NCBI RefSeq assembly: GCF_003113495.2
Contig: NZ_CP084506.1
Span: 868,001-932,000 of the forward strand
From: Edwardsiella tarda ATCC 15947 = NBRC 105688
GTDB lineage: Bacteria > Pseudomonadota > Gammaproteobacteria > Enterobacterales > Enterobacteriaceae
Length of the DNA: 64,000 nucleotides
Direction of reading: 5' to 3'
This document shows, piece by piece, positions 30,245 through 39,225 of the stretch (position 1 is its first letter; every line of letters begins with the position of its first letter). The notes beneath the pieces were generated by a model that did no database searches, was not told the DNA's origin, and was given only the letters and a program-made list of their open reading frames with translations. Made by a program: the position numbers and the translations under genes.

Positions 30245-30255
30245 CGTTATCGGCA

Positions 30256-31008
30256 TCACAGGATATCGATGTCGGCCACCGAGGGGTAGATATAGCTGGG
30301 GCGGAAGGGCATGGTATCCACATCCTCCAGGGTCGAGACGCCGGAGAGCACCAGGATGGTCTCCAGTCCCGCCTGGAAGCCGGCCAGAATGTCGGTCTTC
30401 AGGTTATCACCGATGATCACCGTGCTTTCTGAGTGGGCCTGCATCTTGTTCAGGGCGGCGCGAATGATCCAGGGGCTGGGCTTGCCGACGTAGAAGGGGG
30501 AGCGTCCGGCGATCAATTCGATCGGCGCGCACAGGGCGCCACAGGCGGGGAAAAAGCCACGGCCATGGGAGTCGGGGTTGGTGGCGATGAAGCGGGCGCC
30601 ATGGGCGACGAAATAGGCCGCCTTGTGGATCATCTCCCAATTATAGGAGCGTGTCTCGCCGACGATGACGAAGTCCGGATTGATATCGGTGATGGTGAAG
30701 CCGGCCTTGTACAGTTCATGGATCAACGCGCCCTCGCCGATGACATAGGCCTTCTTGCCCTCCTGGCGCTTGAGGAAGTCGGCGGTGGCCATGGCCGAGG
30801 TGTAGAACACCTGCTCCGGCACCTCGATGCCGGCGGCGGCGAAACGGTTGGCCAGATCCTGCCCGGTCTGTGACGGGTAGTTGGTCAGGATCACCAACGG
30901 CATCTCTTGTTGCTGTAGACGCTGTAAAAACTCGCGGGCACCGGGAATCGGCGTGTTGTCGTGCATCAATACGCCATCAATATCGCAAATCACGCTTTTT
31001 ATTGTCAT
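30256..31008 (-). CDS. nagD: HAD-family UMP/ribonucleotide phosphatase NagD
   Basis: NagD is a haloacid-dehalogenase phosphatase acting on nucleoside monophosphates, best on UMP. ATG 31008 (MTIKSVICDIDGVLMHDN) gives 250 residues, identical in length to E. coli. An upstream in-frame ATG is rejected because it precedes 17 unrelated residues. Motifs are DIDGV (9-13), the LTNYPSQTGQD block, and motif IV GDNLKTDILAG. It ends the nag operon, with a 189-nt gap after nagC. Confidence 0.96.
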   Translation of the reverse strand: MTIKSVICDIDGVLMHDNTPIPGAREFLQRLQQQEMPLVILTNYPSQTGQDLANRFAAAGIEVPEQVFYTSAMATADFLKRQEGKKAYVIGEGALIHELYKAGFTITDINPDFVIVGETRSYNWEMIHKAAYFVAHGARFIATNPDSHGRGFFPACGALCAPIELIAGRSPFYVGKPSPWIIRAALNKMQAHSESTVIIGDNLKTDILAGFQAGLETILVLSGVSTLEDVDTMPFRPSYIYPSVADIDIL

Positions 31009-31042
31009 AGGTTCGAGCTTCTCGTTGATAATGCAGAGACTT

Positions 31043-31051
31043 ACTATAACA
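31043..31051 (-). promoter_or_regulatory. Candidate internal promoter for nagD (extended -10)
   Basis: The minus strand reads TGTTATAGT, an extended -10 (TGn plus TATAGT), about 35 nt before the nagD ATG and inside the unusually long nagC-nagD gap. No good -35 is visible. Confidence 0.4.
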
Positions 31052-31197
31052 CGTGTCACGGATCGCGTATCCGCTTCGCGCTGGCGGCGTGTGTCGCCGC
31101 AGCGGAGGCTGCTATGGGTAAGGGGACACCCTACGCGCGCGTCGCGGTTCGTCAGGGAGTGGGGAGCGCGTGGCGCCGTTGAGCGCCCCGCACGATA

Positions 31198-32427
31198 TCA
31201 GTCGTGGTGCTCCAGCAGGCGCTGAAGTAGCACGCCGTTCAGCATGGCGCGTTTGACCAGGGCGAAGGCGCCGATGGCCGAGCGGTGGTCGAGTTCCGAG
31301 GTGACGACCGGAAGATTGTGGCGGAAATCCTTCAATGTCTGCGTCTGGATACAGCGCTCGATGGCGGGCAGGAGTGTCTTGCGCGCCTCGATAATATCGC
31401 CGGCGATGACGATTTTTTGCGGATTGAACAGGTTGATGGTGATGGCGATGGCGCGCCCCAGGTTGCGTCCGACGCGCTCGATGACCTCGACGGCCAGCGC
31501 GTCGCCGCGATTGGCTGCACGGCAGATGGCGTTGATGGAGCACTCCTCGCGCGTCAGGCTGCTGGGATAGCCCTGCTCCAGCAGCCGTCGGGTATGCTGT
31601 TCGATAGCGGCATTGGCCGCCACGGTCTCCAGGCAGCCGAAGTTACCGCAATGGCAACGCTCGCCGAGCGGATCGATCTGAATGTGGCCGATTTCGCCGA
31701 CGTTGCCGTTACTGCCGAGAAAGATATTTTCATCGATGATGATCCCGGCGCCGGTGCCGCGGTGGACGCGCACCAGGATGGAGTCACGGCAGTCACGGCT
31801 GGCGCCGAAGTAGTGTTCGGCCAACGCCAGGCTACGGATGTCGTGGCCGATAAAGCAGGCCAGATGGAAGCGATCTTCCAGGCGTTGTACCAGCGGCCAG
31901 TCGTTGACGGCGATGTGCGGCATGTAACGTACGATGCCGCGTTCGGGATCGACCAGGCCAGGCAGCATCAGGGCGATGGCGATCAGCTCGCGCGCCTTAC
32001 GCTGGTGCTCTTGGATGAAGTGGTCAATGGCTTGAAACAGGGCGTCTTCGACGCTTTCCTGTGTACGCTGTGGCAGCGGATAGTGGGCGATGCCCAGCAC
32101 CTTGCCCGCCAGATCATACAGGGTGATGGTGGCGTCGTGACGGCCGAGGCGGATGGCGATAGCCTGAAAATGGCGTGTCTCGGTGACGATAGAGATGGCG
32201 CGTCGTCCGCCGGTGGAGGCTTGCTGATCGACCTCTTTGATCAGCCCGCGCTCCAATAACTGACGGGTGATTTTGGTGACGCTGGCCGGGGCTAGCTGGC
32301 TATACTCGGCGATCTGAATGCGCGAGATCGGGCCCTGTTGGTCGATCAGGCGGTATACCGCCGCGCTATTTAACTGTTTTACCAGATCGACGTTACCGAT
32401 CTGTCCTGGTCCGCCAGTGGCCATCAC
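31198..32427 (-). CDS. nagC: N-acetylglucosamine repressor NagC
   Basis: NagC represses nag and chitin-sugar genes and is induced by GlcNAc-6-phosphate. The 409-residue ROK protein has a winged helix-turn-helix at about 20-75 (GPISRIQIAEYSQLAPASVTK), then the sugar-kinase-like effector domain. That domain contains the zinc motif CHCGNFGC (about 257-264). Length is close to the 406 of E. coli. It lies 21 nt after nagA. Its likely targets in this window are nagB/nagE and chiP. Confidence 0.97.
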   Translation of the reverse strand: MMATGGPGQIGNVDLVKQLNSAAVYRLIDQQGPISRIQIAEYSQLAPASVTKITRQLLERGLIKEVDQQASTGGRRAISIVTETRHFQAIAIRLGRHDATITLYDLAGKVLGIAHYPLPQRTQESVEDALFQAIDHFIQEHQRKARELIAIALMLPGLVDPERGIVRYMPHIAVNDWPLVQRLEDRFHLACFIGHDIRSLALAEHYFGASRDCRDSILVRVHRGTGAGIIIDENIFLGSNGNVGEIGHIQIDPLGERCHCGNFGCLETVAANAAIEQHTRRLLEQGYPSSLTREECSINAICRAANRGDALAVEVIERVGRNLGRAIAITINLFNPQKIVIAGDIIEARKTLLPAIERCIQTQTLKDFRHNLPVVTSELDHRSAIGAFALVKRAMLNGVLLQRLLEHHD

Positions 32428-32448
32428 TCATTCACCCGTCTGTTGTTA

Positions 32449-33603
32449 TTAACCGCCGTGTTGGTAGACGGTTTCGCCGTTAACGATGGTCGTGGTTACC
32501 CGGAAATCACGGGTAAACGCGGTCAGGTTCGCCACCTTACCCGCCTCGATGCTGCCGAGGCGGTGTTCGACACCAATGGCGCGTGCCGGGTAGAGGCTGG
32601 CCATACGCAGCGCTTCATCCAGGGCAATACCGACGTGCTCGACGCTATTTTGTACGGCTTCGATCATGGTCAGCGCGGATCCGCTCAGGGTTCCATTTTC
32701 GTCTACGACCAAGCCATTGCGGTAATATACTGTTTTCCCCGCGAAAATGAAGCTGTCAATGTCGGATCCCGCCGGAGCGGTGGCGTCGGTCACCAACACC
32801 AGATGGTCACCCTTGAGCTTTTTCGCCATGCGGATGTTGGGCCAGGCGACATGATGGCCGTCGGCGATGATGCCGGTATAGACCTCCGGCGTATCGAAGA
32901 TGGCCCCCATCAGCCCCGGAGCCCGCCCGCTGATTGCCGGCATGGCATTATACAGATGAGTGGCGAAGCGCATCCCGGCCGCGAAGCCGCGTCGCGCCTC
33001 TTCATAGCTGGCATTGGAGTGCCCGGCAGAGACCACGATCCCGGCGGCGCGTAACTGGCGAATGGCGGCATCGTCGCTCATCTCCGGCGCCATGGTGACT
33101 TTGACGACGGCGTCGGCGTGGTCGCAGATAAAGTCGAGCATGGCGTGATCCGGACGGCGGATATAGTGCGGATTGTGGGTCCCTTTCTTCTCCAGGCTAA
33201 TGTACGGCCCTTCGATATGTAGGCCCAGCGCCTGATTCCGGTGTTTGTGCAGGTAGGCCTGCATCACGGTGATGCCACGCTGCATCATCTGATCGCTACA
33301 GGTGATCAACGTCGGCAGATAACTGGTGCAGCCGGAGCGCTCGTTGGCGCGCTGCATGATCTCCAGCGTTTGCTCGCTAACGGCCTGCTCGGAGTCGTTA
33401 AACTGCACGCCGCCACAGCCATTGAGCTGGACATCGATAAAGCCGGGGGCCAGGATGGCACCGCCCAGATCGCGCGTGGCGATGTCTGGCGCCAGAGCGG
33501 ACTCAGGACAGATTTTTTCAATTAAACCATTGGCGATCACAACTGCATGGTCGTCAAGAATATCGTGGCCGGTATAAATCCGACAGTGGGTTAAAGCGTA
33601 CAT
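32449..33603 (-). CDS. nagA: N-acetylglucosamine-6-phosphate deacetylase NagA
   Basis: NagA removes acetate from GlcNAc-6-P. ATG 33603 ([21 protein letters not shown]) gives 384 residues, against 382 in E. coli. An ATG 9 codons upstream is less likely. Metal and catalytic motifs are present: [16 protein letters not shown] with the metal Glu, [15 protein letters not shown] with the catalytic Asp, and a C-terminal amidohydrolase beta domain. It is the third gene of nagBACD by function order (B-A-C-D). Confidence 0.97.
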   Translation of the reverse strand: MYALTHCRIYTGHDILDDHAVVIANGLIEKICPESALAPDIATRDLGGAILAPGFIDVQLNGCGGVQFNDSEQAVSEQTLEIMQRANERSGCTSYLPTLITCSDQMMQRGITVMQAYLHKHRNQALGLHIEGPYISLEKKGTHNPHYIRRPDHAMLDFICDHADAVVKVTMAPEMSDDAAIRQLRAAGIVVSAGHSNASYEEARRGFAAGMRFATHLYNAMPAISGRAPGLMGAIFDTPEVYTGIIADGHHVAWPNIRMAKKLKGDHLVLVTDATAPAGSDIDSFIFAGKTVYYRNGLVVDENGTLSGSALTMIEAVQNSVEHVGIALDEALRMASLYPARAIGVEHRLGSIEAGKVANLTAFTRDFRVTTTIVNGETVYQHGG

Positions 33604-33626
33604 CACATTCCCCCGGAGCGTAGTTA

Positions 33627-34427
33627 TCAAAGATCTTTCATATTTTCCGCTTCTAACTCGCGGAAGTAGTTAACAGTTTTGACCTTCAGTTCCATGGTCG
33701 CCGGCTGGTCACAGACCACCACGGACTTGGGATGCAGTTGCAGGGCGCTGATGGTCCACATGTGGTTGACGCTGCCCTCGACCGCCGCTTGCAACGCCAG
33801 AGCTTTACCATGGCCGGTCACCAGAATCATCACCTCTTCCGCATCCAGCAGGGTACCCACACCAACGGTCAGTGCATACTTCGGTACCAGATTGATGTCG
33901 CCGTTGAAGAAACGCGAGTTGGCGATGCGCGTATCTTCGGTCAGGGTCTTGATGCGGGTACGTGAGGCCAGTGAGGAGGCGGGTTCGTTGAAGGCGATAT
34001 GGCCATCGTTGCCCACGCCACCCATGAACAGGTGGATCTTACCGTAAGATTTAATCTTCTCTTCATAACGACGGCACTCAGCGTCCACATCCGGCACGTT
34101 ACCATTGAGCAGATTGATATTTTCTTTTTGAATATCAATATGATTGAAGAAATTATTATACATGAAGCTGTGATAACTCTCCGGATGCGCCTCGGGCAGC
34201 CCCACGTATTCATCCATGTTAAAGGTTACGACGTGGCGGAAGCTGACCTCACCGGCCTGGTAGAGTTCGATCAGACGCTTGTAGGTTTGCAGCGGTGTGC
34301 CGCCGGTCGGCAGGCCCAACACAAACGGGCGCTCGGCAGTCGGTTGGAACGCATTGATGCGCTTGACGATATGACGGGCAGACCACAGACCAACGTCGGT
34401 CGCGTTATGCAGCGGAATAAGTCTCAT
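33627..34427 (-). CDS. nagB: Glucosamine-6-phosphate deaminase NagB
   Basis: NagB isomerises and deaminates GlcN-6-P to fructose-6-P and ammonia, the last step feeding glycolysis. The 266-residue protein has the catalytic MDEYVGLP (Asp72), the [14 protein letters not shown] block containing the His/Glu proton relay, and the E. coli length. Promoter and candidate CRP/NagC sites lie in the shared 335-bp region with nagE. Confidence 0.98.
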   Translation of the reverse strand: MRLIPLHNATDVGLWSARHIVKRINAFQPTAERPFVLGLPTGGTPLQTYKRLIELYQAGEVSFRHVVTFNMDEYVGLPEAHPESYHSFMYNNFFNHIDIQKENINLLNGNVPDVDAECRRYEEKIKSYGKIHLFMGGVGNDGHIAFNEPASSLASRTRIKTLTEDTRIANSRFFNGDINLVPKYALTVGVGTLLDAEEVMILVTGHGKALALQAAVEGSVNHMWTISALQLHPKSVVVCDQPATMELKVKTVNYFRELEAENMKDL

Positions 34428-34762
34428 AGGGCACCTTTTACAATACGGGAAACTGGACAGAAAGCCGGTTCGGCGTCAGGCAAGACCTTCCATTTCCTCA
34501 CTCCGCGCGAGGGGAATGTCAGCCCGCCGATCGATTTTTCGAATGATAAAATAAGTTTTCGCTGATAGCCAGCATGTAGACAACTTTTCACCGATTATTG
34601 GTGATAATTATCACAAATCAGGAGGTTTTAATTTGCGGAGAAAAATAATTTTTTTACACTCCTGAACGTTAGTCCATAATTGTTGCGAATATATTGATAT
34701 ATTAAATCAGTGATGATCGGGTCGTCGGTGTTAATGACATTGTAGGCCCAATAGGGGGAAAT
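34428..34762. promoter_or_regulatory. nagB-nagE divergent control region
   Basis: These 335 bp hold no gene. On the minus strand a TATCAT -10 (34543-34548) would start nagB transcripts near 34536, and the CRP site at 34600-34615 would then sit about 71 nt upstream. An AT-rich dyad over the nagB -10 (34534-34556) and a second AT-rich stretch at 34630-34656 (TAATTTGCGGAG then A/T-rich) are candidate NagC operators that could loop between the divergent genes, as known in E. coli. The operator calls rest on position and composition only. Confidence 0.6.
34600..34615. promoter_or_regulatory. Candidate CRP site between nagB and nagE
   Basis: GGTGATAATTATCACA matches TGTGA-N6-TCACA at nine of ten core bases, and its inner 14 bp are a perfect palindrome. 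Position between divergent nag genes matches E. coli, where one CRP site serves both. Confidence 0.82.
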
Positions 34763-36790
34763 GTGAGTATTCTCGGTTATTTGCAGAAGGTAGGCCGTGC
34801 GCTGATGGTGCCGGTAGCGACGCTACCCGCCGCAGCAATACTGATGGGTGTCGGTTATTGGATCGACCCGGTCGGCTGGGGTGGAGATAACGCACTGGCG
34901 GCGTTCTTCATCAAGTCCGGTTCAGCCATCATCGACAATATGTCGGTGCTGTTTGCTATCGGTGTCGCGTATGGTATGTCAAAAGATAAAGACGGCGCCG
35001 CTGCGCTGGCCGGCTTTGTCGGGTTCTTAGTGGTTACAACGCTGTGCTCGCCGGCTGCCGTGGCGATGATCCAAAAGATTCCGGTGGATCAGGTCCCGGC
35101 CGCGTTCGGTAAGATCAACAACCAGTTTATCGGTATTCTGGTCGGTATTATCTCTGCCGAGCTGTACAACCGTTACAGCAGTGTTGAGCTGCCGAAGGCA
35201 CTCTCCTTCTTCAGTGGCCGTCGTCTGGTACCGATCCTGACCTCGTTTTTGATGATCATCCTGGCGTTCATCCTGATGTACATCTGGCCGGTGATCTTTA
35301 ACGGTCTGGTGAACTTCGGTGAGCATATCCAGAAACTGGGTTCCGTCGGTGCGGGTGTCTACGCCTTCTTTAACCGTCTGCTGATTCCGGTCGGTCTGCA
35401 TCACGCCCTGAACTCCGTATTCTGGTTCGACGTGGCCGGTATTAACGATATCCCGAACTTCCTGGGCGGGGCACAGTCTATCGAGAGCGGCAAGGCCGTG
35501 GTCGGTATCACTGGCCGCTATCAGGCGGGCTTCTTCCCGATCATGATGTTCGGTCTGCCGGGTGCCGCGCTGGCTATCTACCACTGCGCGCGTCCGGAGA
35601 ACAAGGCTAAGGTCGCCGGTATCATGCTGGCCGCCGCATTCGCCGCGTTCTTTACCGGTATCACCGAGCCGCTGGAGTTCTCCTTCATGTTCGTGGCGCC
35701 GGTACTGTATGTGCTGCATGCCATCCTGACGGGTATCTCCGTATTTATCGCCGCCAGCATGCACTGGATCTCCGGTTTCGGCTTCAGCGCCGGCCTGGTG
35801 GATATGGTGTTGCAGTCACGCAACCCGCTAGCCACACACTGGTACATGCTGATCCTGCAAGGGCTGGTGTTCTTCGTTATCTACTACGTGGTGTTCCGTT
35901 TCACCATCACTAAATTCAACCTGATGACGCCGGGGCGTGAGCTGAGCGGCGCCGGTGAAGAGGCCGATGGTAACGATGAAGATCTGGATCTGACCAAAGA
36001 TGCGGATGTGAGTGAACTGGCTCGTCAGTACATCGCCTGTGTCGGTGGTTCCGCTAACCTGACTGGTATCGATGCCTGCATCACCCGTCTGCGTCTGACG
36101 GTGAAGGACTCCTCGCTGGTGAATGAGGCGCTGGCTAAGAAGCTGGGTGCATCCGGCGTGATCCGCCTGAACAAGACCAGCGTCCAGATCATCGTCGGCT
36201 TCGTGGCCGAGAAGATCGCCAATGCGATGCGTAACGTCGGCAATGTTCCGGCTGCCGCCGCTAGCAGCGCTGCATCTACCGCCGCGCCAGCCGCCAAGGC
36301 ACAGGCTACGCCTAATGCTGCCGCCGGTGTGCGCGCTACCCTGGTCTCGCCGATCAGCGGTGAGGTGGTTGCCCTGAGCGAAGTGCCAGATGAGGCATTC
36401 GCCAGCAAGGCGGTGGGTGATGGTGTGGCCGTGCGCCCGACCAGCAACATCGTGGTGGCCCCGGCTAACGGGACGGTGGTGAAGATCTTCAATACCAACC
36501 ACGCCTTCTGCCTGGAGACCGATGAGGGGGCCGAGGTGGTGGTACACATGGGTATCGATACCGTGGCGTTGAACGGTGAAGGGTTCAAGCGTCTGGTGAA
36601 CGAGGGGGATGTCGTCAAGGTCGGCCAGCCGGTGCTGGAGATGGATCTGGATTACCTGAACGCCCACGCTCGCTCGATGATCAGCCCGGTTGTCGTCAGC
36701 AATATCGATGAGTTCGGTGGGATTGGCGCGCAGGCCTCTGGCCAAGTTGTCGCCGGGGAAAGCAAGCTGTATACCCTGCTGAACAAGTAA
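34763..36790 (+). CDS. nagE: PTS N-acetylglucosamine-specific IICBA component NagE
   Basis: NagE imports and phosphorylates GlcNAc. The start is GTG 34763 with an AGGGGG site; the nearby ATG at 34761 is out of frame. The 675 residues comprise a membrane EIIC domain (about 1-375), EIIB (about 405-480) with phosphocysteine Cys439 in IDACITRLR, an Ala-rich linker, and EIIA (about 530-650) with phosphohistidine His595 in VVHMGIDT. The domain order equals E. coli NagE. It is divergent from nagBACD and followed by a strong terminator. Confidence 0.97.
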   Translation: MSILGYLQKVGRALMVPVATLPAAAILMGVGYWIDPVGWGGDNALAAFFIKSGSAIIDNMSVLFAIGVAYGMSKDKDGAAALAGFVGFLVVTTLCSPAAVAMIQKIPVDQVPAAFGKINNQFIGILVGIISAELYNRYSSVELPKALSFFSGRRLVPILTSFLMIILAFILMYIWPVIFNGLVNFGEHIQKLGSVGAGVYAFFNRLLIPVGLHHALNSVFWFDVAGINDIPNFLGGAQSIESGKAVVGITGRYQAGFFPIMMFGLPGAALAIYHCARPENKAKVAGIMLAAAFAAFFTGITEPLEFSFMFVAPVLYVLHAILTGISVFIAASMHWISGFGFSAGLVDMVLQSRNPLATHWYMLILQGLVFFVIYYVVFRFTITKFNLMTPGRELSGAGEEADGNDEDLDLTKDADVSELARQYIACVGGSANLTGIDACITRLRLTVKDSSLVNEALAKKLGASGVIRLNKTSVQIIVGFVAEKIANAMRNVGNVPAAAASSAASTAAPAAKAQATPNAAAGVRATLVSPISGEVVALSEVPDEAFASKAVGDGVAVRPTSNIVVAPANGTVVKIFNTNHAFCLETDEGAEVVVHMGIDTVALNGEGFKRLVNEGDVVKVGQPVLEMDLDYLNAHARSMISPVVVSNIDEFGGIGAQASGQVVAGESKLYTLLNK

Positions 36791-36816
36791 CGCTTGACGC
36801 ATCAGCGTCGTTGATC

Positions 36817-36851
36817 GCGGGAGGTGCCGAAAGGGGCCTCCCGCTTTTTTT
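36817..36851 (+). terminator. Terminator after nagE
   Basis: GCGGGAGG (36817-36824) pairs with CCTCCCGC (36837-36844) and is followed by seven T. Confidence 0.92.
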
Positions 36852-37030
36852 ATGCGCGCTTTACCGCGCCTCGCTTGCGCGGGTGGGGGGATCGTGCTGA
36901 GCGAGTAAGCGATGGCACGGGGGGACGGCAAAAAAACGTGGGGATTTTACCGTTACAGTGGTTGTGTCCTGCCGGTGGTTGTTAGATCATGACACGATGA
37001 GAACGTATTTTTTGGCAAGAGGAGCCGAAG

Positions 37031-38698
37031 ATGAGTGAGGCTGAAGCCCGCCCAACCAACTTTATCCGTCAGATTATCGATGAAGATCTGGCGTCCGGTA
37101 AACACACCAGCGTGCATACCCGTTTCCCGCCGGAGCCGAACGGCTACCTGCATATCGGCCACGCCAAGTCCATTTGCCTGAATTTCGGCATTGCCAGAGA
37201 TTATCAAGGGCTGTGCAATCTGCGTTTCGATGACACTAACCCGGTTAAAGAAGACATCGAATACGTCGAGTCCATCAAGCGTGACGTGCAGTGGCTAGGT
37301 TTTGAGTGGAGTGGGGCGGTGCGTTACTCCTCTGACTATTTTGACCAGCTGCATCAATACGCCATCGAGCTGATCAGCAAAGGGCTGGCCTACGTCGATG
37401 AGTTGAGCGCCGAGCAGATCCGCGAATATCGCGGTACCCTGACCTCACCGGGTAAAAATAGCCCCTTCCGCGATCGTAGCGTGGAGGAGAACCTGGCGCT
37501 GTTTGAGAGGATGCGTCAGGGCGAGTTCGCCGAAGGTAGTGCCTGCCTGCGCGCTAAAATCGATATGGCGTCGCCGTTTATCGTGATGCGCGATCCGGTG
37601 CTGTATCGCATCAAGTTTGCCGAACACCATCAAACCGGTAACAAGTGGTGCATCTATCCGATGTACGATTTCACCCATTGCATCTCCGATGCGCTGGAGG
37701 GGATCACCCACTCGCTGTGTACGCTGGAGTTCCAGGATAACCGTCGCCTGTATGATTGGGTGTTGGATAATCTCTCCATTCCGTGCCATCCGCGTCAGTA
37801 TGAGTTTTCTCGCCTGAACCTGGAATATGCCATCATGTCTAAGCGTAAGCTGAACCTGTTGGTGAGCGAGAAGATCGTCGAGGGGTGGGATGACCCACGG
37901 ATGCCGACCATCTCTGGTCTGCGTCGTCGCGGCTATAGCGCCGCCGCGGTGCGCGAATTCTGCCGCCGTATCGGGGTCACCAAACAGGATAACAACGTCG
38001 AGATGGCCGCGCTGGAATCCTGTATTCGCGACGATCTCAACGAAAACGCGCCGCGCGCCATGGCGGTGCTGGATCCGGTCCGTCTGGTGATCGAGAATCT
38101 GCCGGCGGATAGCGTGCAGATGTTGACCATGCCGAATCATCCGAATAAGCCGGAGATGGGCAGCCGCGAGGTGCCGTTCGCGCGCGAGCTGTACATCGAT
38201 CGCGCCGACTTCCGTGAGGAAGCGAATAAGCAGTACAAGCGTCTGGTGTTGGGTAAGGAAGTGCGTCTGCGTAACGCTTACGTGATCCGTGCCGAGCGGG
38301 TCGAGAAGGATGCCGACGGCGAGATCACCGCCATCTATTGCAGCTACGATGCGGATACCTTGAGCAAGGATCCAGCCGATGGGCGCAAGGTGAAGGGGGT
38401 GATCCACTGGGTCTCCGCGAGCCATGCCGTTGCGGCCGAATTCCGCCTGTACGATCGTCTGTTCAGTGTGCCGAATCCGGGGGCGGCGGAGGATTTCCTT
38501 TCCACCATCAACCCAGAGTCGTTGGTGATCCGTCAGGGCTTCGTCGAGCCGAGCCTGGCCGTTGCGGTGGCTGGCGTGACCTACCAGTTCGAGCGTGAGG
38601 GCTATTTCTGCGCCGACAGTCATTACTCCTCGGCCGATCATCTGGTATTTAACCGTACCGTCGGTCTGCGCGATACCTGGGCTAAGAGCGGCGCCTAA
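37031..38698 (+). CDS. glnS: Glutaminyl-tRNA synthetase
   Basis: GlnS charges tRNA-Gln, four copies of which lie in the tRNA cluster of this window. The 555-residue class I enzyme has [15 protein letters not shown] with HIGH at 41-44, and the KMSKS equivalent IMSKRKL near residue 268. The two C-terminal beta-barrel anticodon domains follow. Length is E. coli-like (554). The 178-nt gap after the nagE terminator should hold its promoter, and a GAGGAG site precedes the ATG. Confidence 0.98.
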   Translation: MSEAEARPTNFIRQIIDEDLASGKHTSVHTRFPPEPNGYLHIGHAKSICLNFGIARDYQGLCNLRFDDTNPVKEDIEYVESIKRDVQWLGFEWSGAVRYSSDYFDQLHQYAIELISKGLAYVDELSAEQIREYRGTLTSPGKNSPFRDRSVEENLALFERMRQGEFAEGSACLRAKIDMASPFIVMRDPVLYRIKFAEHHQTGNKWCIYPMYDFTHCISDALEGITHSLCTLEFQDNRRLYDWVLDNLSIPCHPRQYEFSRLNLEYAIMSKRKLNLLVSEKIVEGWDDPRMPTISGLRRRGYSAAAVREFCRRIGVTKQDNNVEMAALESCIRDDLNENAPRAMAVLDPVRLVIENLPADSVQMLTMPNHPNKPEMGSREVPFARELYIDRADFREEANKQYKRLVLGKEVRLRNAYVIRAERVEKDADGEITAIYCSYDADTLSKDPADGRKVKGVIHWVSASHAVAAEFRLYDRLFSVPNPGAAEDFLSTINPESLVIRQGFVEPSLAVAVAGVTYQFEREGYFCADSHYSSADHLVFNRTVGLRDTWAKSGA

Positions 38699-38723
38699 GC
38701 GTCGTCACGGCTAACTGAGATAA

Positions 38724-38755
38724 AAACCACGGGCTCAAGGTCCGTGGTTTTTTTT
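38724..38755 (+). terminator. Terminator after glnS
   Basis: AAACCACGG (38724-38732) pairs with CCGTGGTTT (38742-38750), running into eight consecutive T. Confidence 0.92.
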
Positions 38756-38915
38756 GTCGACGACTTTTTTTACCTCACGCTCTTTCTTTTTTCCCTTCCT
38801 CTCTTTCTCGATGTTACACCGTGTAGTATCGAAAATTGATTTCGCGATGCAAATTAATAACATGTTGTAATGTAATAGTTATTCGTACATCGCGTAGTTA
38901 TACCCAGCCCATTAC

Positions 38916-38931
38916 TGTGATCTAGTCTGCA
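38916..38931. promoter_or_regulatory. Candidate CRP site upstream of chiP
   Basis: TGTGATCTAGTCTGCA: the left half and centre equal the CRP consensus (TGTGATCTAG), while the right half is degenerate (CTGCA for TCACA). It is 295 nt upstream of the chiP ATG. Confidence 0.5.
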
Positions 38932-39075
38932 TTTATAAATGGTATTACAAACATATCGCTGTTTTTTAATGCTATTTTTTACTTGATTTCTAAATTATAC
39001 CGTTGTGTAACTAAATATAAGAATATGTGCACTCGGTCAAAAATTGATACATCTAATTTACTTTTCATTTGATAA

Positions 39076-39088
39076 TTCGCGTCGCGAA
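39076..39088. promoter_or_regulatory. Candidate NagC operator upstream of chiP
   Basis: TTCGCGTCGCGAA is a perfect 13-bp palindrome centred on T, embedded in AT-rich flanks, which is the general shape of NagC sites. chiP is NagC-repressed in E. coli. Confidence 0.5.
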
Positions 39089-39206
39089 AAATAGTCTAGT
39101 AGTGCAGTAAGTGAACGAGGCTTTTTTCTCGTCACCCAATAACTTTTACCCCAATGGGGCTATTGGCGACCTGGTCGGGCGCTGTTCCGCCAGCCGCGTT
39201 TTTACA

Positions 39207-39221
39207 GTCAAAGAGGAATTT
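39207..39221 (+). promoter_or_regulatory. ChiX small-RNA target overlapping the chiP Shine-Dalgarno
   Basis: GTCAAAGAGGAATTT is the perfect complement of the AAATTCCTCTTTGAC seed I recall for E. coli ChiX. It covers the AGAGGA ribosome-binding site, with the ATG 4 nt further on. ChiX pairing here blocks chiP translation in E. coli and Salmonella. The chiX gene itself is not in this window. Confidence 0.8.
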
Positions 39222-39225
39222 TTCT

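Larger units (their letters stand above)
38699..39225 (+). promoter_or_regulatory. Long AT-rich control region and leader of chiP
   Basis: This 527-bp stretch contains the glnS terminator, then about 400 bp of strongly AT-rich DNA without a gene. The marked elements are a CRP-like half palindrome (38916-38931), a NagC-like palindrome (39076-39088), and a ChiX target over the Shine-Dalgarno (39207-39221). TTGATA (39069-39074) lies 17 nt before TAGTCT (39092-39097), a weak promoter pair overlapping the palindrome. The CCAAT/ATTGG dyad at 39151-39168 may form a leader hairpin. Confidence 0.6.
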
